Source: CAZHEV01 sp964531335 [NCBI: uncultured bacterium] (GTDB lineage: Bacteria; Eisenbacteria; RBG-16-71-46; CAZHEV01). Taken from it: 64,000 nt of DNA. The notes under the pieces are model-generated. The model searched no databases. It saw only the letters and a list, made by a program, of their open reading frames with translations, and had not been told where the DNA came from. Made by a program: the position numbers and the translations under genes. Location of the stretch: positions 44,673-108,672 of the forward strand of contig CAZHEV010000011.1 of assembly GCA_964531335.1 (NCBI GenBank), in the 5' to 3' direction. Of the stretch, positions 17,000 through 26,721 are shown one piece after another; position 1 is the first letter of the stretch, and the number at the start of each line of letters is the position of its first letter.

Positions 17000-17893
17000 T
17001 CAGCGGATGAGGACGTAGTTCTTGCCCTCGGCTATCTTGCGGCGAAGGATCTTGTTCTCCAGGAAGGACAGCAGCCTCATTCTCAAGGTCTCGTGCTTGT
17101 GTTTGGGCCTTTTCACCCTCCTTCCCTCGACCGGCACGCTCCAGCTCTTGGACCCTATCCGCCGCCTCATGACCGCCGGGTGCGTCCCTCGAAACTCAGC
17201 CAGCTTCCTGAGGTCGCCGTAGTCCAGCTCGGCCCCCTCCGGCTCCGGGTGCTTGCGCCGCAGCCATTCCTCGCCATGGTGCAGCGAGTCGAGCGCCTTC
17301 TGCTTGGCCTTCATGACCTTTGGGTCCCTTACCCAGCCATAGTGGTATATCTCCGCCCCCGAGTGCACCACGCGGAGCTTGCGCCCGTCCTTGCGGAAGC
17401 TCTGGGCGCTCTTCCAGGACCTCACGCCGATCCCGTTGCGCACGATCCTGACCTCGCGGCTGTACCAGTTATGGGCAGTATGATAACGGCTGTAATCGCC
17501 CCAGAAGTGGACGTAATCGAAGAGCAGGCCCTCCACTTCGCCGCGGTCCAGGTTCCTTTCCATGCACTCCCTGACCACGGGAAGGTACTTCTCGTGCAGA
17601 ACCTCGTCCGCCTGGATGTAGAAGGCCCAGTCGCCCGTGCACCGCTCCAGGGCCAGGTTGGTCTGCTGGGCGTTTATGGCCCCCCGCACGAAGAGCTCGG
17701 GGTCCCACTTGGTGTGGATTATTGTCAGCTTGTCGGTGTCGATCGACTCCAGGAGCTCTACCGTATCGTCGTCGCACTCGCCCACCGCTATGAAGAACTC
17801 ATCGCAGACCGGCAGAATGGACGTGACCGCCTCCACCAGCGGGAAGTCCAGCTTCACGGCGTCTTTGACGAAGGAGAAGCCGCTGACTTTCAT
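17000..17893 (-). CDS. family 2 glycosyltransferase
   Basis: A 297-residue GT2-type enzyme transferring sugar from a nucleotide donor. The N-terminal half has the GT-A pattern: FSFVKDAVKLDFPLVEAV, then the acceptor-loop YIQADEVLH, where ADE stands at the place of the DxD metal site. The second half has FDYVHFWGDYSRYH and YHYGWVRDPKVM, as in a recurrent subgroup of bacterial GT2 proteins that act on cell-surface glycans. No other glycan gene is near, so the product is unknown. It lies 63 bases after the UbiE/MenG gene on the same strand. Confidence 0.82.
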   Translation of the reverse strand: MKVSGFSFVKDAVKLDFPLVEAVTSILPVCDEFFIAVGECDDDTVELLESIDTDKLTIIHTKWDPELFVRGAINAQQTNLALERCTGDWAFYIQADEVLHEKYLPVVRECMERNLDRGEVEGLLFDYVHFWGDYSRYHTAHNWYSREVRIVRNGIGVRSWKSAQSFRKDGRKLRVVHSGAEIYHYGWVRDPKVMKAKQKALDSLHHGEEWLRRKHPEPEGAELDYGDLRKLAEFRGTHPAVMRRRIGSKSWSVPVEGRRVKRPKHKHETLRMRLLSFLENKILRRKIAEGKNYVLIR

Positions 17894-17956
17894 CGAATCC
17901 GTCTCCAGTGCCCTGCCGGGGGCGATCCCGGCGCCGGGCCTCCGGCGCAGGCCGGC

Positions 17957-18670
17957 TCAACCGGCCGCCGGCTTCGAGCCGGTGAAGATTGTCGCTATGC
18001 CCATAGACAGCCTCTCGAACGCCACCCGCTCGAACCCTGCCGCCTCAAGGCGGCGGCAGAACTCGGCGGGCGCCGGGAACCGCCTGATCGAGCTGTCTAG
18101 ATAACGGTAGGGGGCGGACACCCCGGCCAGCAGGCGGCCCTCGAGCGGCAGCACCCAGGAGAGATAGAGGCTGTAGAGCCCCCTCAAAAGGGGCATTGTG
18201 GGCCGTCCTATCTCCAGGAGGACTATTCTCCCTCCGGGCCTGAGCGCTCTTTCAAGCTCGCCCAGAAACTCGTCCATTATAGGCTCCACGTTCCTGAGCG
18301 CAAAGGCGCTGCACGCCGCGTCCGCCGCGCCTGGGGCCACCGGCATAGCATCGGCCCCGGCCTGAGCAAGTGCTATGGTCTTCGAGTAACGCGACGTTTT
18401 CTCGCGGCAGATCTCCAGCATCTTCCCGGAGAAATCAACACCTACCACGGTGCCGCCGTCAATCCGGTCCGCCACGGCCCTTGTAAGCTCGCCGGTGCCG
18501 GCGCATACGTCGAGGATCGTGGTCGCGCCCCCCTCAGATGCCAGGGCGGCCGCTCGCCTCCTCCAGGCCGCATCCAAACCGAAGGTGGCCACCCGGTTTG
18601 TCAGATCGTACCGTGAGGCCACCTGGTCGAACATCTCGCGTATGGCGCCCGTCTCGCTACCGCGCCGCAT
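17957..18670 (-). CDS. UbiE/MenG-type quinone C-methyltransferase
   Basis: SAM-dependent methyltransferase of the last or near-last step of menaquinone (or ubiquinone) synthesis. The 237-residue protein starts with the family-typical FDQVASRYDLTNRVATFGLD, has SAM motif I ILDVCAGTGELTRAV, acidic VDFSGKMLEICREK and the signature CSAFALRNVEP. Length fits. Demethylmenaquinone is the likelier substrate in this kind of organism, but no other men or ubi gene is present here to prove it. Confidence 0.9.
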   Translation of the reverse strand: MRRGSETGAIREMFDQVASRYDLTNRVATFGLDAAWRRRAAALASEGGATTILDVCAGTGELTRAVADRIDGGTVVGVDFSGKMLEICREKTSRYSKTIALAQAGADAMPVAPGAADAACSAFALRNVEPIMDEFLGELERALRPGGRIVLLEIGRPTMPLLRGLYSLYLSWVLPLEGRLLAGVSAPYRYLDSSIRRFPAPAEFCRRLEAAGFERVAFERLSMGIATIFTGSKPAAG

Positions 18671-18725
18671 ATGCCCTCGCCCCGCCGCTCCCTTCAGAAT
18701 CGCCGCCCACCAGTCTCATAGTGGT

Positions 18726-20696
18726 TCAGGGTATCACGAGGAGCTTTCTGGAAGCCACCTTCCCGCCGCTCTTCATGCTCACAAAGTAAACGCCCGCCGG
18801 CATCCGCTCTCCCCCGGTGCCGAGGCCGTCCCACTGGGTCCAGTGAAACCGCCCTGTTTCGAAGTCTCCGTCCTCCAGGACCGCCACCCTCCTTCCGGTC
18901 ACGTCATATACCGCCACCCGAACGGCCACGATCTCCCCGGATGCGCCGGACCGGTGCTCCGGAGCGAAGGATATGGAGACGGGATAGCGGGCCGGACTCG
19001 ATGAGGTCAGGTTCACTACGGCCGTCTTGCCGGGCCTGGGCACTGAGAAGAACTCTATCGACTCGACGAGGCTGTCCGGCGTCACGTTGCCGTGCTCCGT
19101 CACGGAGCGAACGTCCACCTTGTGCCACCTGAAGGGCGCCAGAGCGTGAACGGCGAAGCTGAAGGTCTCAGAGGGAGAGTCGAAGCCGAGGTCGCCCGGC
19201 TCGCAAGAGGTCCATGGGCCTCCGTCCAGGCGATACTCGGCCCTTACCGGCTCGATTGTCACGCTCCTCGGGCTCACCTCGGAGAACATGTTCATATTGA
19301 TGAGAGGTGCCGCCGCCACGGACCCATCGAAGGTCGCCCAGCTCGAAAACAGCGTGTCGCCCGCCGCGACGGCGCCTGTCTCCTCCAGGTCGAGGCGCAG
19401 GGACTCGACCACGGGGTCGGTGTCGAGAACGTCCGGGATTCCATCCTCGTCGGAGTCCCACCAGCCGACCTGGCCCTTCGTGTAGACGCAGGGAGGAAGA
19501 AGATCGATCGTATAGGAGGGGTCGGCCCCGCGCATGATGCACATCACATTGAGCTTGCAGGTCTCTCCTCCATGATACTTGTTGGCGTTCTCGACATTGA
19601 GATAGCCCGATCGAACGGAGCAGTCATGCGGCGAGGACGGGTACTCGTCGAGAGTGTAGAAGGTATGCCCCGTCTCGTGGGCTATCACCCGGTCGAGGTT
19701 ATCGGGCCCCAGGCTGCCGTTGGAGGACACGTTGACGTTGAAAGGACCGCCGAGGTACGAATAGGCGAGGAAGCTGCCGAAGCTCTGTCCTTCCCTTCCG
19801 TGCAAGATGAATATCAAGAAGCCCCAGTCGGAATCGTACCTTCTCTTGATCTCGTTAACGTAGGAGTAGGACTGAACGAAATAGTTGCTCCCCTCGAACC
19901 CCAGGCTCGACAAGCTCATGCCCGCCCACTTGTCCTCGATCATCCATCCGCCTCTGTCCAGGGGCTCCACCCTGACCGGGACCCTGTAGTTTATCTCGTA
20001 CGTGAACTCCAGGGCGTTTCCGGGGGCGTGTTTCGCCCAGAAGTTCATGGCGGAGATAACCTCCTCCACCATCTTCTCTTCTTCGGCATCCGTCCAATCG
20101 TGCGAGCCGACACCGTCGCTCTCGGGCATTATCACCCCCACGGCGACGTGCCCAAGCATGAACTCGCTGGTCGGGGGCCAGCTTCTCGAGGCGCCCGCCA
20201 TATCGCCGGCGGTGCCCGGCAGGCCCTCCAGGTACCGCTCCGGGATCCTCAAGGGCCCCGGGTCGATTATCACGCGCTCGAGGTCCGCCGGCGCGAGGTC
20301 TCCTTCCGGACCCGCCTCCGAGCTCCCCTGGAATCCGTAGTAGACCGCGTTGTACGCCTTGGCGATATTCCGCTCCGCCGCGGCCATCGCGCCCATCCTG
20401 TCCCTCGGGACATGTCCCACGAAGATGTCCCGCACCCCGGGAACGGCCCGCAAGGACGGCTCGGAGCCGGCCGGGATCTCGCCCATCATCGCGTACGGAT
20501 AGACCCGGTGTCGCAGAACGGCGCCGAGACTCTCGGCGGCCCGGGCGGCGTTCGCGAGCTCCCGGTGGCTGCCCCGGTACAGTCGGATGTAGGCGTTTTT
20601 CATTTGCTGCGCCTCGCAGAGCGAGGCCGCGGAGAAGGAGACGAGGGTGGACAACCACGCAGCGATCAACAGACGCCAAATGTGCCTCTGGAACAT
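18726..20696 (-). CDS. secreted zinc metallopeptidase, tandem paralogue A
   Basis: 656 residues with an N-terminal signal peptide (LLIAAWLSTLVSFSAASLC). The catalytic motif HETGHTFYTLDEYP starts at residue 340: HExxH gives two zinc ligands and the catalytic Glu, and Asp at the eleventh position fits the third ligand of metzincins (HExxHxxGxxD), though Tyr replaces the usual Gly. A CIMRG segment downstream could be the Met-turn. Next is a calcium-site-like DSDEDGIPDVLDTDP and, at the C-terminus, a FlgD-type Ig-like domain (VYDVTGRRVAVLEDGDFETG) ending in a basic tail, a common cargo end in FCB bacteria. It is closely related to the next gene upstream. M64 peptidases have a similar HExxHxFxxLxDEY motif with one extra residue, an alternative home. 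Confidence 0.8.
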   Translation of the reverse strand: MFQRHIWRLLIAAWLSTLVSFSAASLCEAQQMKNAYIRLYRGSHRELANAARAAESLGAVLRHRVYPYAMMGEIPAGSEPSLRAVPGVRDIFVGHVPRDRMGAMAAAERNIAKAYNAVYYGFQGSSEAGPEGDLAPADLERVIIDPGPLRIPERYLEGLPGTAGDMAGASRSWPPTSEFMLGHVAVGVIMPESDGVGSHDWTDAEEEKMVEEVISAMNFWAKHAPGNALEFTYEINYRVPVRVEPLDRGGWMIEDKWAGMSLSSLGFEGSNYFVQSYSYVNEIKRRYDSDWGFLIFILHGREGQSFGSFLAYSYLGGPFNVNVSSNGSLGPDNLDRVIAHETGHTFYTLDEYPSSPHDCSVRSGYLNVENANKYHGGETCKLNVMCIMRGADPSYTIDLLPPCVYTKGQVGWWDSDEDGIPDVLDTDPVVESLRLDLEETGAVAAGDTLFSSWATFDGSVAAAPLINMNMFSEVSPRSVTIEPVRAEYRLDGGPWTSCEPGDLGFDSPSETFSFAVHALAPFRWHKVDVRSVTEHGNVTPDSLVESIEFFSVPRPGKTAVVNLTSSSPARYPVSISFAPEHRSGASGEIVAVRVAVYDVTGRRVAVLEDGDFETGRFHWTQWDGLGTGGERMPAGVYFVSMKSGGKVASRKLLVIP

Positions 20697-20854
20697 CTCT
20701 CAGAACCTCATTTCCACCGGCCTCGGGACGCGGAACACAACCCGGCAGAGCCTTCGATCCGGCGCGGTTGCGGGCTCATCCGGACGAAAGCGCGGCGTCT
20801 TTTCGGGGCGCAGGGAAGACGAGCCTGAAGGGGGACCTACCTCGGTTGCGGCTT

Positions 20855-22807
20855 CTACGGTATGACCAGAATCTTCTGGACGTCGATCCGGCCTCTGTAG
20901 GCCATTGCTATGGCATAGACACCGGCGGGCACCAGCTTGCCGCCCGAGTCCTTTCCATCCCACGTGGTGCTGTAAAGCCTGCCGATTTGATACTCGCCCG
21001 CCTCCAGCGTTTTGACCTTCCGTCCGGCGGGGTCGAATACATAGACCTCCAACGAAACCATGACCCCGATCTCCTCGGGCGCCGCCTCGGGCCCGAACGA
21101 GATCGACACCGGCGGCTTCGCGGGACTCGACGCCATCATCTTGACGGACGGCTGCGAGTCGAAGACCGGCAACACCCCGGCGGAGACCACGGCGCTGTCC
21201 GCGGTCACGTTTCCGTGGGCCGTAACCGCCCGGACCTCCAAGGCGTGGGTGAGCCCCGGAACCAGGCCCGTGAGCGTGACCTCGAATATCTCGAAGGTGC
21301 TGTCGAACCGGCCGTCCGCGGGCCTGCAAGGAGTCCAGAAGCCGCCGTTCAGGCGGTACTCGGCTCCGACGGGCTCTACGGTGAAGTCCATGCCCTTGAC
21401 GAAGCTTTGCCTGTTCTTGTTCTTTATGGGCACGGCGGAGACCGAGCCACTGAATGTGACGTCGCCCGAAAAGACGGTATCGACCGATGCCCCCGAGCGG
21501 GAGGACTCGTCGTCGAGGACAAGTCGGTCCACGATGGGACCCGTGTCCAGGATGTCCGGGATGCCGTCCCCGTCGGAGTCCCACCAGCCCACCTGGCCGC
21601 GCGTGTAATAGCAGGGCTCGAGAATGTCGAAGGGGGTGGGCTGGCTGCCGCCGCGCATCACGCAGGGAACGTCGCTCTTGCACCCGGCGCCTCCGTTCTG
21701 CTTGTTCGCGTTCTCAACGTCCAGATAGCCGGACCGAACGCTGCACAAGGTAATCGCCTGCGGGTACTCGTCCAGGGTATAGAAAGTGTGGCCCGTCTCG
21801 TGGGCTATCACCCTGTCGAGCTTGCTCGGGCCCAGATACCCGTTCGAGAAAACGTTCACGTTGAACGGCCCGCCCAGATAGGCGTAGGCCAAAGCCCCCA
21901 TGTCGAACCGCTGTCCCGGGTTTCCGTGCAGCACGTACACGACGAGCCCCCAATCGGCCCCGAAGTTCCAGCGCATGTCGTTGATATAGTCCCTGGCCTG
22001 CTGGAAGCGGTTTCCCCCCGGATACCCCAGGTTCGTCAGGCTCTGCCCGGCCCAGATATGCTCGATCCCGTTCTGGCCGTCCTCCATGGGCTCGATGTTC
22101 ACCGGAACCGCGTAGTTGATCTCGTAGCTGAAGACAAGCTCCTGGTTGGGGCTGTGTCTCGCCCACCAGTCCATGGCCGAGATGATCTCCTCGGTCGTCT
22201 TATCCTCTTCTCCCCTGCTCCAGTTATGGCTTCCGTATCCGGGCTCGCTCTCCGGCAGGATGGCCGCAACCGCTATGTGCCCCAGCATGAACTCGCTCGT
22301 GGCCTCGGGAAACGGGGGCGGCACGGCCCGGGCTACGCGGCGGGAGTCTCTCAGCTCTTCAAGATACTCCTCCGGAATGGTCAGAGGCGGCGGGTCGATC
22401 GGCACCGGCTCCACATCCGGCACTGGAAATGAGGCTTCCGCGAGGCCATGGGGGAAGAAGATGTTGTTGTACGCCCTGGCCACGAACGCCTCGCGACCGC
22501 GGAGCGCCAAAAGCGCGGAGTCCGGTATTCTGCCGGAAAAGACCTGGCGGACGCCCTGCGTGTTCAATATGGCCAGCTCGGAGCCTTCTTGGATCATACC
22601 TATGGCAGCGTAAGGGTAGACCATGTGCCTGAAGACGGCTCCGTCGTCCTCGAGCTCCCTGACCGCCCGCGTGAACTGCTCGTGCCTGGACGCCTCGATG
22701 CTTACGTAGGCCCAAGTCATCTCCCGCGAGAACGCGCGGTCCGGCACAGCCACGAAAAGCAACAGGGCCGCCGCCGCAAGGCAGAGCCCCACTGGTCTGT
22801 AAGGCAT
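20855..22807 (-). CDS. secreted zinc metallopeptidase, tandem paralogue B
   Basis: 650 residues with a signal peptide (LAAAALLLFVAVPDRAFS). It shares the whole layout of the downstream gene: SEFMLGHIAVAAILPES, the SYEINYAVPVNIEP segment, HETGHTFYTLDEYP at residue 336, a possible Met-turn PCVMRGG, the calcium-site-like DSDGDGIPDILDTGP, and a C-terminal Ig-like domain (VFDPAGRKVKTLEAGEYQIG). Long identical blocks around the active site show a tandem duplication. The two lie 158 bases apart on the same strand. Substrate is unknown; secretion to the cell surface or outside is expected. Confidence 0.8.
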   Translation of the reverse strand: MPYRPVGLCLAAAALLLFVAVPDRAFSREMTWAYVSIEASRHEQFTRAVRELEDDGAVFRHMVYPYAAIGMIQEGSELAILNTQGVRQVFSGRIPDSALLALRGREAFVARAYNNIFFPHGLAEASFPVPDVEPVPIDPPPLTIPEEYLEELRDSRRVARAVPPPFPEATSEFMLGHIAVAAILPESEPGYGSHNWSRGEEDKTTEEIISAMDWWARHSPNQELVFSYEINYAVPVNIEPMEDGQNGIEHIWAGQSLTNLGYPGGNRFQQARDYINDMRWNFGADWGLVVYVLHGNPGQRFDMGALAYAYLGGPFNVNVFSNGYLGPSKLDRVIAHETGHTFYTLDEYPQAITLCSVRSGYLDVENANKQNGGAGCKSDVPCVMRGGSQPTPFDILEPCYYTRGQVGWWDSDGDGIPDILDTGPIVDRLVLDDESSRSGASVDTVFSGDVTFSGSVSAVPIKNKNRQSFVKGMDFTVEPVGAEYRLNGGFWTPCRPADGRFDSTFEIFEVTLTGLVPGLTHALEVRAVTAHGNVTADSAVVSAGVLPVFDSQPSVKMMASSPAKPPVSISFGPEAAPEEIGVMVSLEVYVFDPAGRKVKTLEAGEYQIGRLYSTTWDGKDSGGKLVPAGVYAIAMAYRGRIDVQKILVIP

Positions 22808-23199
22808 TACGACCCACCTCCTGTTCTATCGGCCCATTACCAGCATAGCACGTCCGCAGGCCTTATCTCAAGACCGCGGAAAGGCGCCGGACCGCGCGCC
22901 CGGCGGCGCTTGACGGCCGCCGCGGTAGCTGATAGGCTGAACTCACCGGAGAGCAAACGTCCGCGTGGCCGCGTGGAGAGGCTCCCCACGAGCCCGCTTC
23001 CGACGGGAAGCCCTCACCACCCAGTGGCTTCCAGGACCAGGGGTCTGCGCTCACCAGAAGGCCGGGGGATGGAAGGTTCCGACCTTGAACAAAGCCTCTG
23101 TCACTATGAAGCCTAATCCTACTAATAGCCGCTGTATCGTTATTGATGCCCCCTTCGGGCGGGTAGATTACTTTTACCATTCGAACTGGAGGTGCTGAG
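22808..23199. other. intergenic stretch between divergent secreted-protein genes
   Basis: No gene is evident. The right end holds a short hairpin (GCCC-CCTTC-GGGC at 23148-23160) and the strong ribosome site GGAGGTG at 23188-23194, five bases before the GTG of the beta-helix gene. Promoters for both divergent genes must lie here, but I see no clear -35/-10 pair, and no riboswitch I can name. Confidence 0.6.
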
Positions 23200-25974
23200 G
23201 TGGGTAGAAGTGCATCGCGTAATGGAGGGTTGTTCCGCGCTTCCATCCTGTCCCTTGTCCTGATCTGCATCGGACACGGATCTGCCGAGGGCGAGTTCAT
23301 CAAAGTGCCCGACGATGCCGCGACCATTCAGGCCGGCATAACCCAGGCCGCGGCGGGAGACACCGTCGCCGTCAGGTGGAAGGGCGCGCTGGACAGCGTC
23401 TACGTGGAACGCGTGGTGATCGACAAGGAGATCAAGGTACTGGGAGGATGGGACCAGACCTTCTCCACCAGGGATCCTTCGCTGTACCGGGTCGTGATCG
23501 ACGCACAGGCTACCGGAACCGACGCCGGCCAGCCCGTGAGGTTCGCGACGGGGCTGACGAGGGAGACCGTGCTCGACGGCTTCACCCTCACGAACGGCCT
23601 CTCCCCGCAGACGACTAAGCTGCTGGGCGGAGGAATCTACTGCAGCGACACCTCGCCCACCATCTCCAACAACAGCATACGCGACAACAGGGCCAATTTC
23701 GGGTCCGGCATCGCATGCGTCGACGGCGCCGACCCGCTTATCGAGAACAATTACGTGTACAAGAACGTGGAGATCGTCACCAGTGGAGAGGCGGGGGTCG
23801 GGATATTCTGCCGCGATTCGTCCCCGATTATCAGGAACAACCGGATCATCAGCAACAAGGGAAGCGGCGTCAGGTGTGAGAGGTCGGCGCCGCTGATAGA
23901 GAACAACGTCTTCATAGGTAATGTGAACGGAGCCGGGCTTGCCTGTCTCGAGCGCTCCGCCGCCACGGTTCGATACAACACGTTCACGGAAAACCGGGCC
24001 AGCTTCGGCGGCGCGATCTGGATAAAGGACTCGTCCCCCGTCATCGAATACAACGAGATAAGGGAGAACCAGCTCGACGTGAGCGCAGAGCAGGGAGGCG
24101 GCGCGGGCATCGCGGTCCTCACCAGGACCATTCCTCCCGACTCGGCCAAGCCGGTGATAAGGCACAACATCTTCGAGCTCAACAATGCGAACACCGAGGC
24201 CGGAGCGATCTTGGTGAGAAATTTCGCCTACGCGCAGATCGACAGCAACTTGTTCAAGAGCAACGCGGCGCAGGGCGTGAGCTCGACGAGCGATCCCGGG
24301 CCCCTGGGGGGCGGCGCTATAGTCGTAAGGGACAACGCCCGGGCCGATATCCGGAACAACACCTTCTTCGCGAACTCGGCCCCGACGGGAGGGACCATCT
24401 ATATAAGGCACAACGCCGAGGTTCTCCTGGAGAGAAACATAATCTTCGGCTCGAGCATGGGGTCCGGAATATCAGTGAGGTCGTCCGTGCAGCCTACGCT
24501 GAGCTGCAACTGCGTCAGCAACAACCTTCCGGCCGACTACGTGGGGACCAGTCCCGGCGCCACCGACATTCAGCTCAACCCCATATTCTGCAGCACGGAC
24601 ACGGACACGCTGGACCTCGCCTCCAATTCGCCGTGCCTGCCCGCGAACAGCCCCTGCGGCCGGCTCATCGGAGCGTTCGGCGAGGGAATCTGCTCTTCCT
24701 ACCCGACCAACTTCGACCTGTTGTCGCCCGACGACGACGCCAGGATCAACATAGCGACCCCCACCTTCATATGGGAGTCCAGCTCAGACCCGGACGCAGG
24801 AGTCGTCACCTTCGAGTTCGAGTACGACGTGGACCCGACCTTCGACACTTCGCAGAGGATTCAGACCGGGAGCGATACCTCCTACACGTTCCAGTCCTCC
24901 GAAGCCCTCGTCGAGGGCGTGACATATTACTGGCACGCCATAGCGACCGACTCCCAGGGCAACACCACGACGAGCAACCAGATACATCAGTTGCTGTACG
25001 ACAAGACGCCCCCGCGCGTCACCGTGGGCATCCACCAGCACCCGTACCTGGACTCGTACCTGGACCTCTATATCGTCGTGGGCGAGGACATCCAGGGAGA
25101 GCTCGCGGCGGCGCTGACACTCGAGGGCTCGCCCGAGGATCTCGACCTGGAGCTTCTGGACCCGGATGAGCGCCTTTACTATTCCCCATACGAGATGACC
25201 TCCTCCGGAGACGCGATAATCTCGGCGGAGGCGACGGACCTTGCGGGGAATGTCACCGCGAGGGCGGATACCTTCTCCATAGAGGTCATCAGGCCCGGCG
25301 CGGAGGCCACCTTCGCAAGCCCCGACGGAGCGCTGGCGGTATCGGTGGAGAAAGGCACCTTCGCCGGACCTGCTTATTTCCTGGTCAGGGGTCTCGGGCG
25401 CGAGGTGGAGACCTTCACGGCCTCGGCCTCGGAGGGCGGCGACGACGCGACCGGCAGGATCTACTCGGTGACCTGGGCCCCGTCCGGCCCCGCGCATCCG
25501 GTCAAGCTGACGTTCCGCGGCTCGGAGGACGCCTCTGACAACGGAACCTGCGCGTACAGGTGGGACGGTCGCGACTGGGAGACCGTGCCTACCTACAGGG
25601 ACCCGGACAGCGGCGAGTTCTACGCGCTGACTTCCAAGCCCGGCAGGTTCCAGCTACGCACGGACCCCGGCGCGGGTAGGGCGGTGAGATCGGCCCTTTT
25701 CCAGAACTTCCCAAATCCCTTCCGCGGCGCCACGACGGTGGCGTTCAGAATCGGTGGAGAGGGAGGGACCCGTGCGGTATCCATCAAGGTGTTCGACGTC
25801 AAGGGCAGGCTGGTAAAGAACCTGCTTGACGCCGACCTGTCGCCCGGGCCGTACACCGCGACATGGGGCGGCACCAATTCAAGCGGATCGGCCTGCCCCA
25901 GCGGGCTGTATCTATACAGGCTGAACATAGAGGGTGAAGGCCCCAAGGCCAGGAAGATGATCCTCACCCGGTGA
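23200..25974 (+). CDS. secreted right-handed parallel beta-helix protein with C-terminal sorting-type domain
   Basis: 924 residues from GTG 23200, fixed by GGAGGTG five bases upstream. A signal peptide (LSLVLICIGHGSAEG) is followed by VPDDAATIQAGITQAAAGDT and many right-handed helix turns, visible as SPTISNNSIRDN, PLIENNYVYKN, SPIIRNNRIISN, APLIENNVFIGN and SPVIEYNEIREN. From about residue 505 comes a fibronectin-like domain (TPTFIWESSSDPDAG), then beta-rich domains, and at the end LFQNFPNPFRGATTVAFRI with VFDVKGRLVKNLL and a basic tail, the C-terminal Ig-like domain widespread in FCB secreted proteins. Such helices often bind or cleave polysaccharide, but no catalytic residues are evident. 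It is divergent from the metallopeptidase pair. Confidence 0.85.
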   Translation: MGRSASRNGGLFRASILSLVLICIGHGSAEGEFIKVPDDAATIQAGITQAAAGDTVAVRWKGALDSVYVERVVIDKEIKVLGGWDQTFSTRDPSLYRVVIDAQATGTDAGQPVRFATGLTRETVLDGFTLTNGLSPQTTKLLGGGIYCSDTSPTISNNSIRDNRANFGSGIACVDGADPLIENNYVYKNVEIVTSGEAGVGIFCRDSSPIIRNNRIISNKGSGVRCERSAPLIENNVFIGNVNGAGLACLERSAATVRYNTFTENRASFGGAIWIKDSSPVIEYNEIRENQLDVSAEQGGGAGIAVLTRTIPPDSAKPVIRHNIFELNNANTEAGAILVRNFAYAQIDSNLFKSNAAQGVSSTSDPGPLGGGAIVVRDNARADIRNNTFFANSAPTGGTIYIRHNAEVLLERNIIFGSSMGSGISVRSSVQPTLSCNCVSNNLPADYVGTSPGATDIQLNPIFCSTDTDTLDLASNSPCLPANSPCGRLIGAFGEGICSSYPTNFDLLSPDDDARINIATPTFIWESSSDPDAGVVTFEFEYDVDPTFDTSQRIQTGSDTSYTFQSSEALVEGVTYYWHAIATDSQGNTTTSNQIHQLLYDKTPPRVTVGIHQHPYLDSYLDLYIVVGEDIQGELAAALTLEGSPEDLDLELLDPDERLYYSPYEMTSSGDAIISAEATDLAGNVTARADTFSIEVIRPGAEATFASPDGALAVSVEKGTFAGPAYFLVRGLGREVETFTASASEGGDDATGRIYSVTWAPSGPAHPVKLTFRGSEDASDNGTCAYRWDGRDWETVPTYRDPDSGEFYALTSKPGRFQLRTDPGAGRAVRSALFQNFPNPFRGATTVAFRIGGEGGTRAVSIKVFDVKGRLVKNLLDADLSPGPYTATWGGTNSSGSACPSGLYLYRLNIEGEGPKARKMILTR

Positions 25975-26028
25975 CAACACAGAGCCGCGCACGAGGGGAA
26001 CGGCGTTTACGACTGAGGAGGTAGATAG

Positions 26029-26706
26029 ATGAGATCTCGAGCGATCACAAAGACGGTGCTCCTGCCGGCGATGGCGGCGGCTTTGGCGGCGTGCCTGGCG
26101 GTCGGGTGCGGGAGCGACAGCTCATCCGGCGGCGGAGGCAACGCGCAGGACCTTATCAACCAGGGCTGGAGCTCCTACAGCTCCGGCGATTTCGAGGGCG
26201 CGCTCGTCAGGTTCAATGAAGCGATAGCGCTGGATCCAGACGACGAGCTGCTGGGCGAAGCCTACACGGGGCTCGGCTGGACCAACGCCCGCCTCGGCCT
26301 GCTCGAAACCGCTCTCGGCAACTTCAACTATGTCACAGGAACGCTGCTCACGGCCACCTTCGACACCTTCGCGGGGGTCTCCTTGCTGCACCTGGCGGTC
26401 AAAAACTACGACCAGGCCATCTTGCGCGCCGAGGCGGTCATAAACGCCTCCGGCGGGGACTACCAGTTCAGCCACGATCCGTCGGTGACCGACGAGACGC
26501 TGCGACTCGTCCGGGCCATAGCGCTGTTTCATCTCGGCCCCTCCGAGATAGAGGAGGGAGAGACCGCTTACCAGGTGGCGGCGCGGGTCGTCCAGTCGCT
26601 CGGAGGACCCGCCCTGGATCCGGACAACCCGAGGTTCGTGGAGAACTTGCTGAAGGCGATACAGGACCTGAGGGAGGAGTACGGAGACGGGCTGTTGAGC
26701 GGCTGA
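26029..26706 (+). CDS. TPR-containing lipoprotein
   Basis: 225 residues with a signal peptide ending in lipobox LAVGC near residue 27, followed by a Ser/Gly linker. The mature part carries TPR-like helices: QGWSSYSSGDFEGALVRFNE, then LGWTNARLGLLETALGNF, then a helical C-terminal domain. A GAGGAGGTAGATAG ribosome site lies just upstream. It follows the beta-helix gene by 54 bases and may be co-transcribed. Likely an outer-membrane anchored scaffold; function unknown. Confidence 0.78.
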   Translation: MRSRAITKTVLLPAMAAALAACLAVGCGSDSSSGGGGNAQDLINQGWSSYSSGDFEGALVRFNEAIALDPDDELLGEAYTGLGWTNARLGLLETALGNFNYVTGTLLTATFDTFAGVSLLHLAVKNYDQAILRAEAVINASGGDYQFSHDPSVTDETLRLVRAIALFHLGPSEIEEGETAYQVAARVVQSLGGPALDPDNPRFVENLLKAIQDLREEYGDGLLSG

Positions 26707-26721
26707 CAACTCGCATGCTGA

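Noticed and set aside
22808-23199. Riboswitch upstream of the beta-helix gene
   Set aside because: I could not match the conserved cores of the cobalamin, TPP, glycine or c-di-GMP classes.
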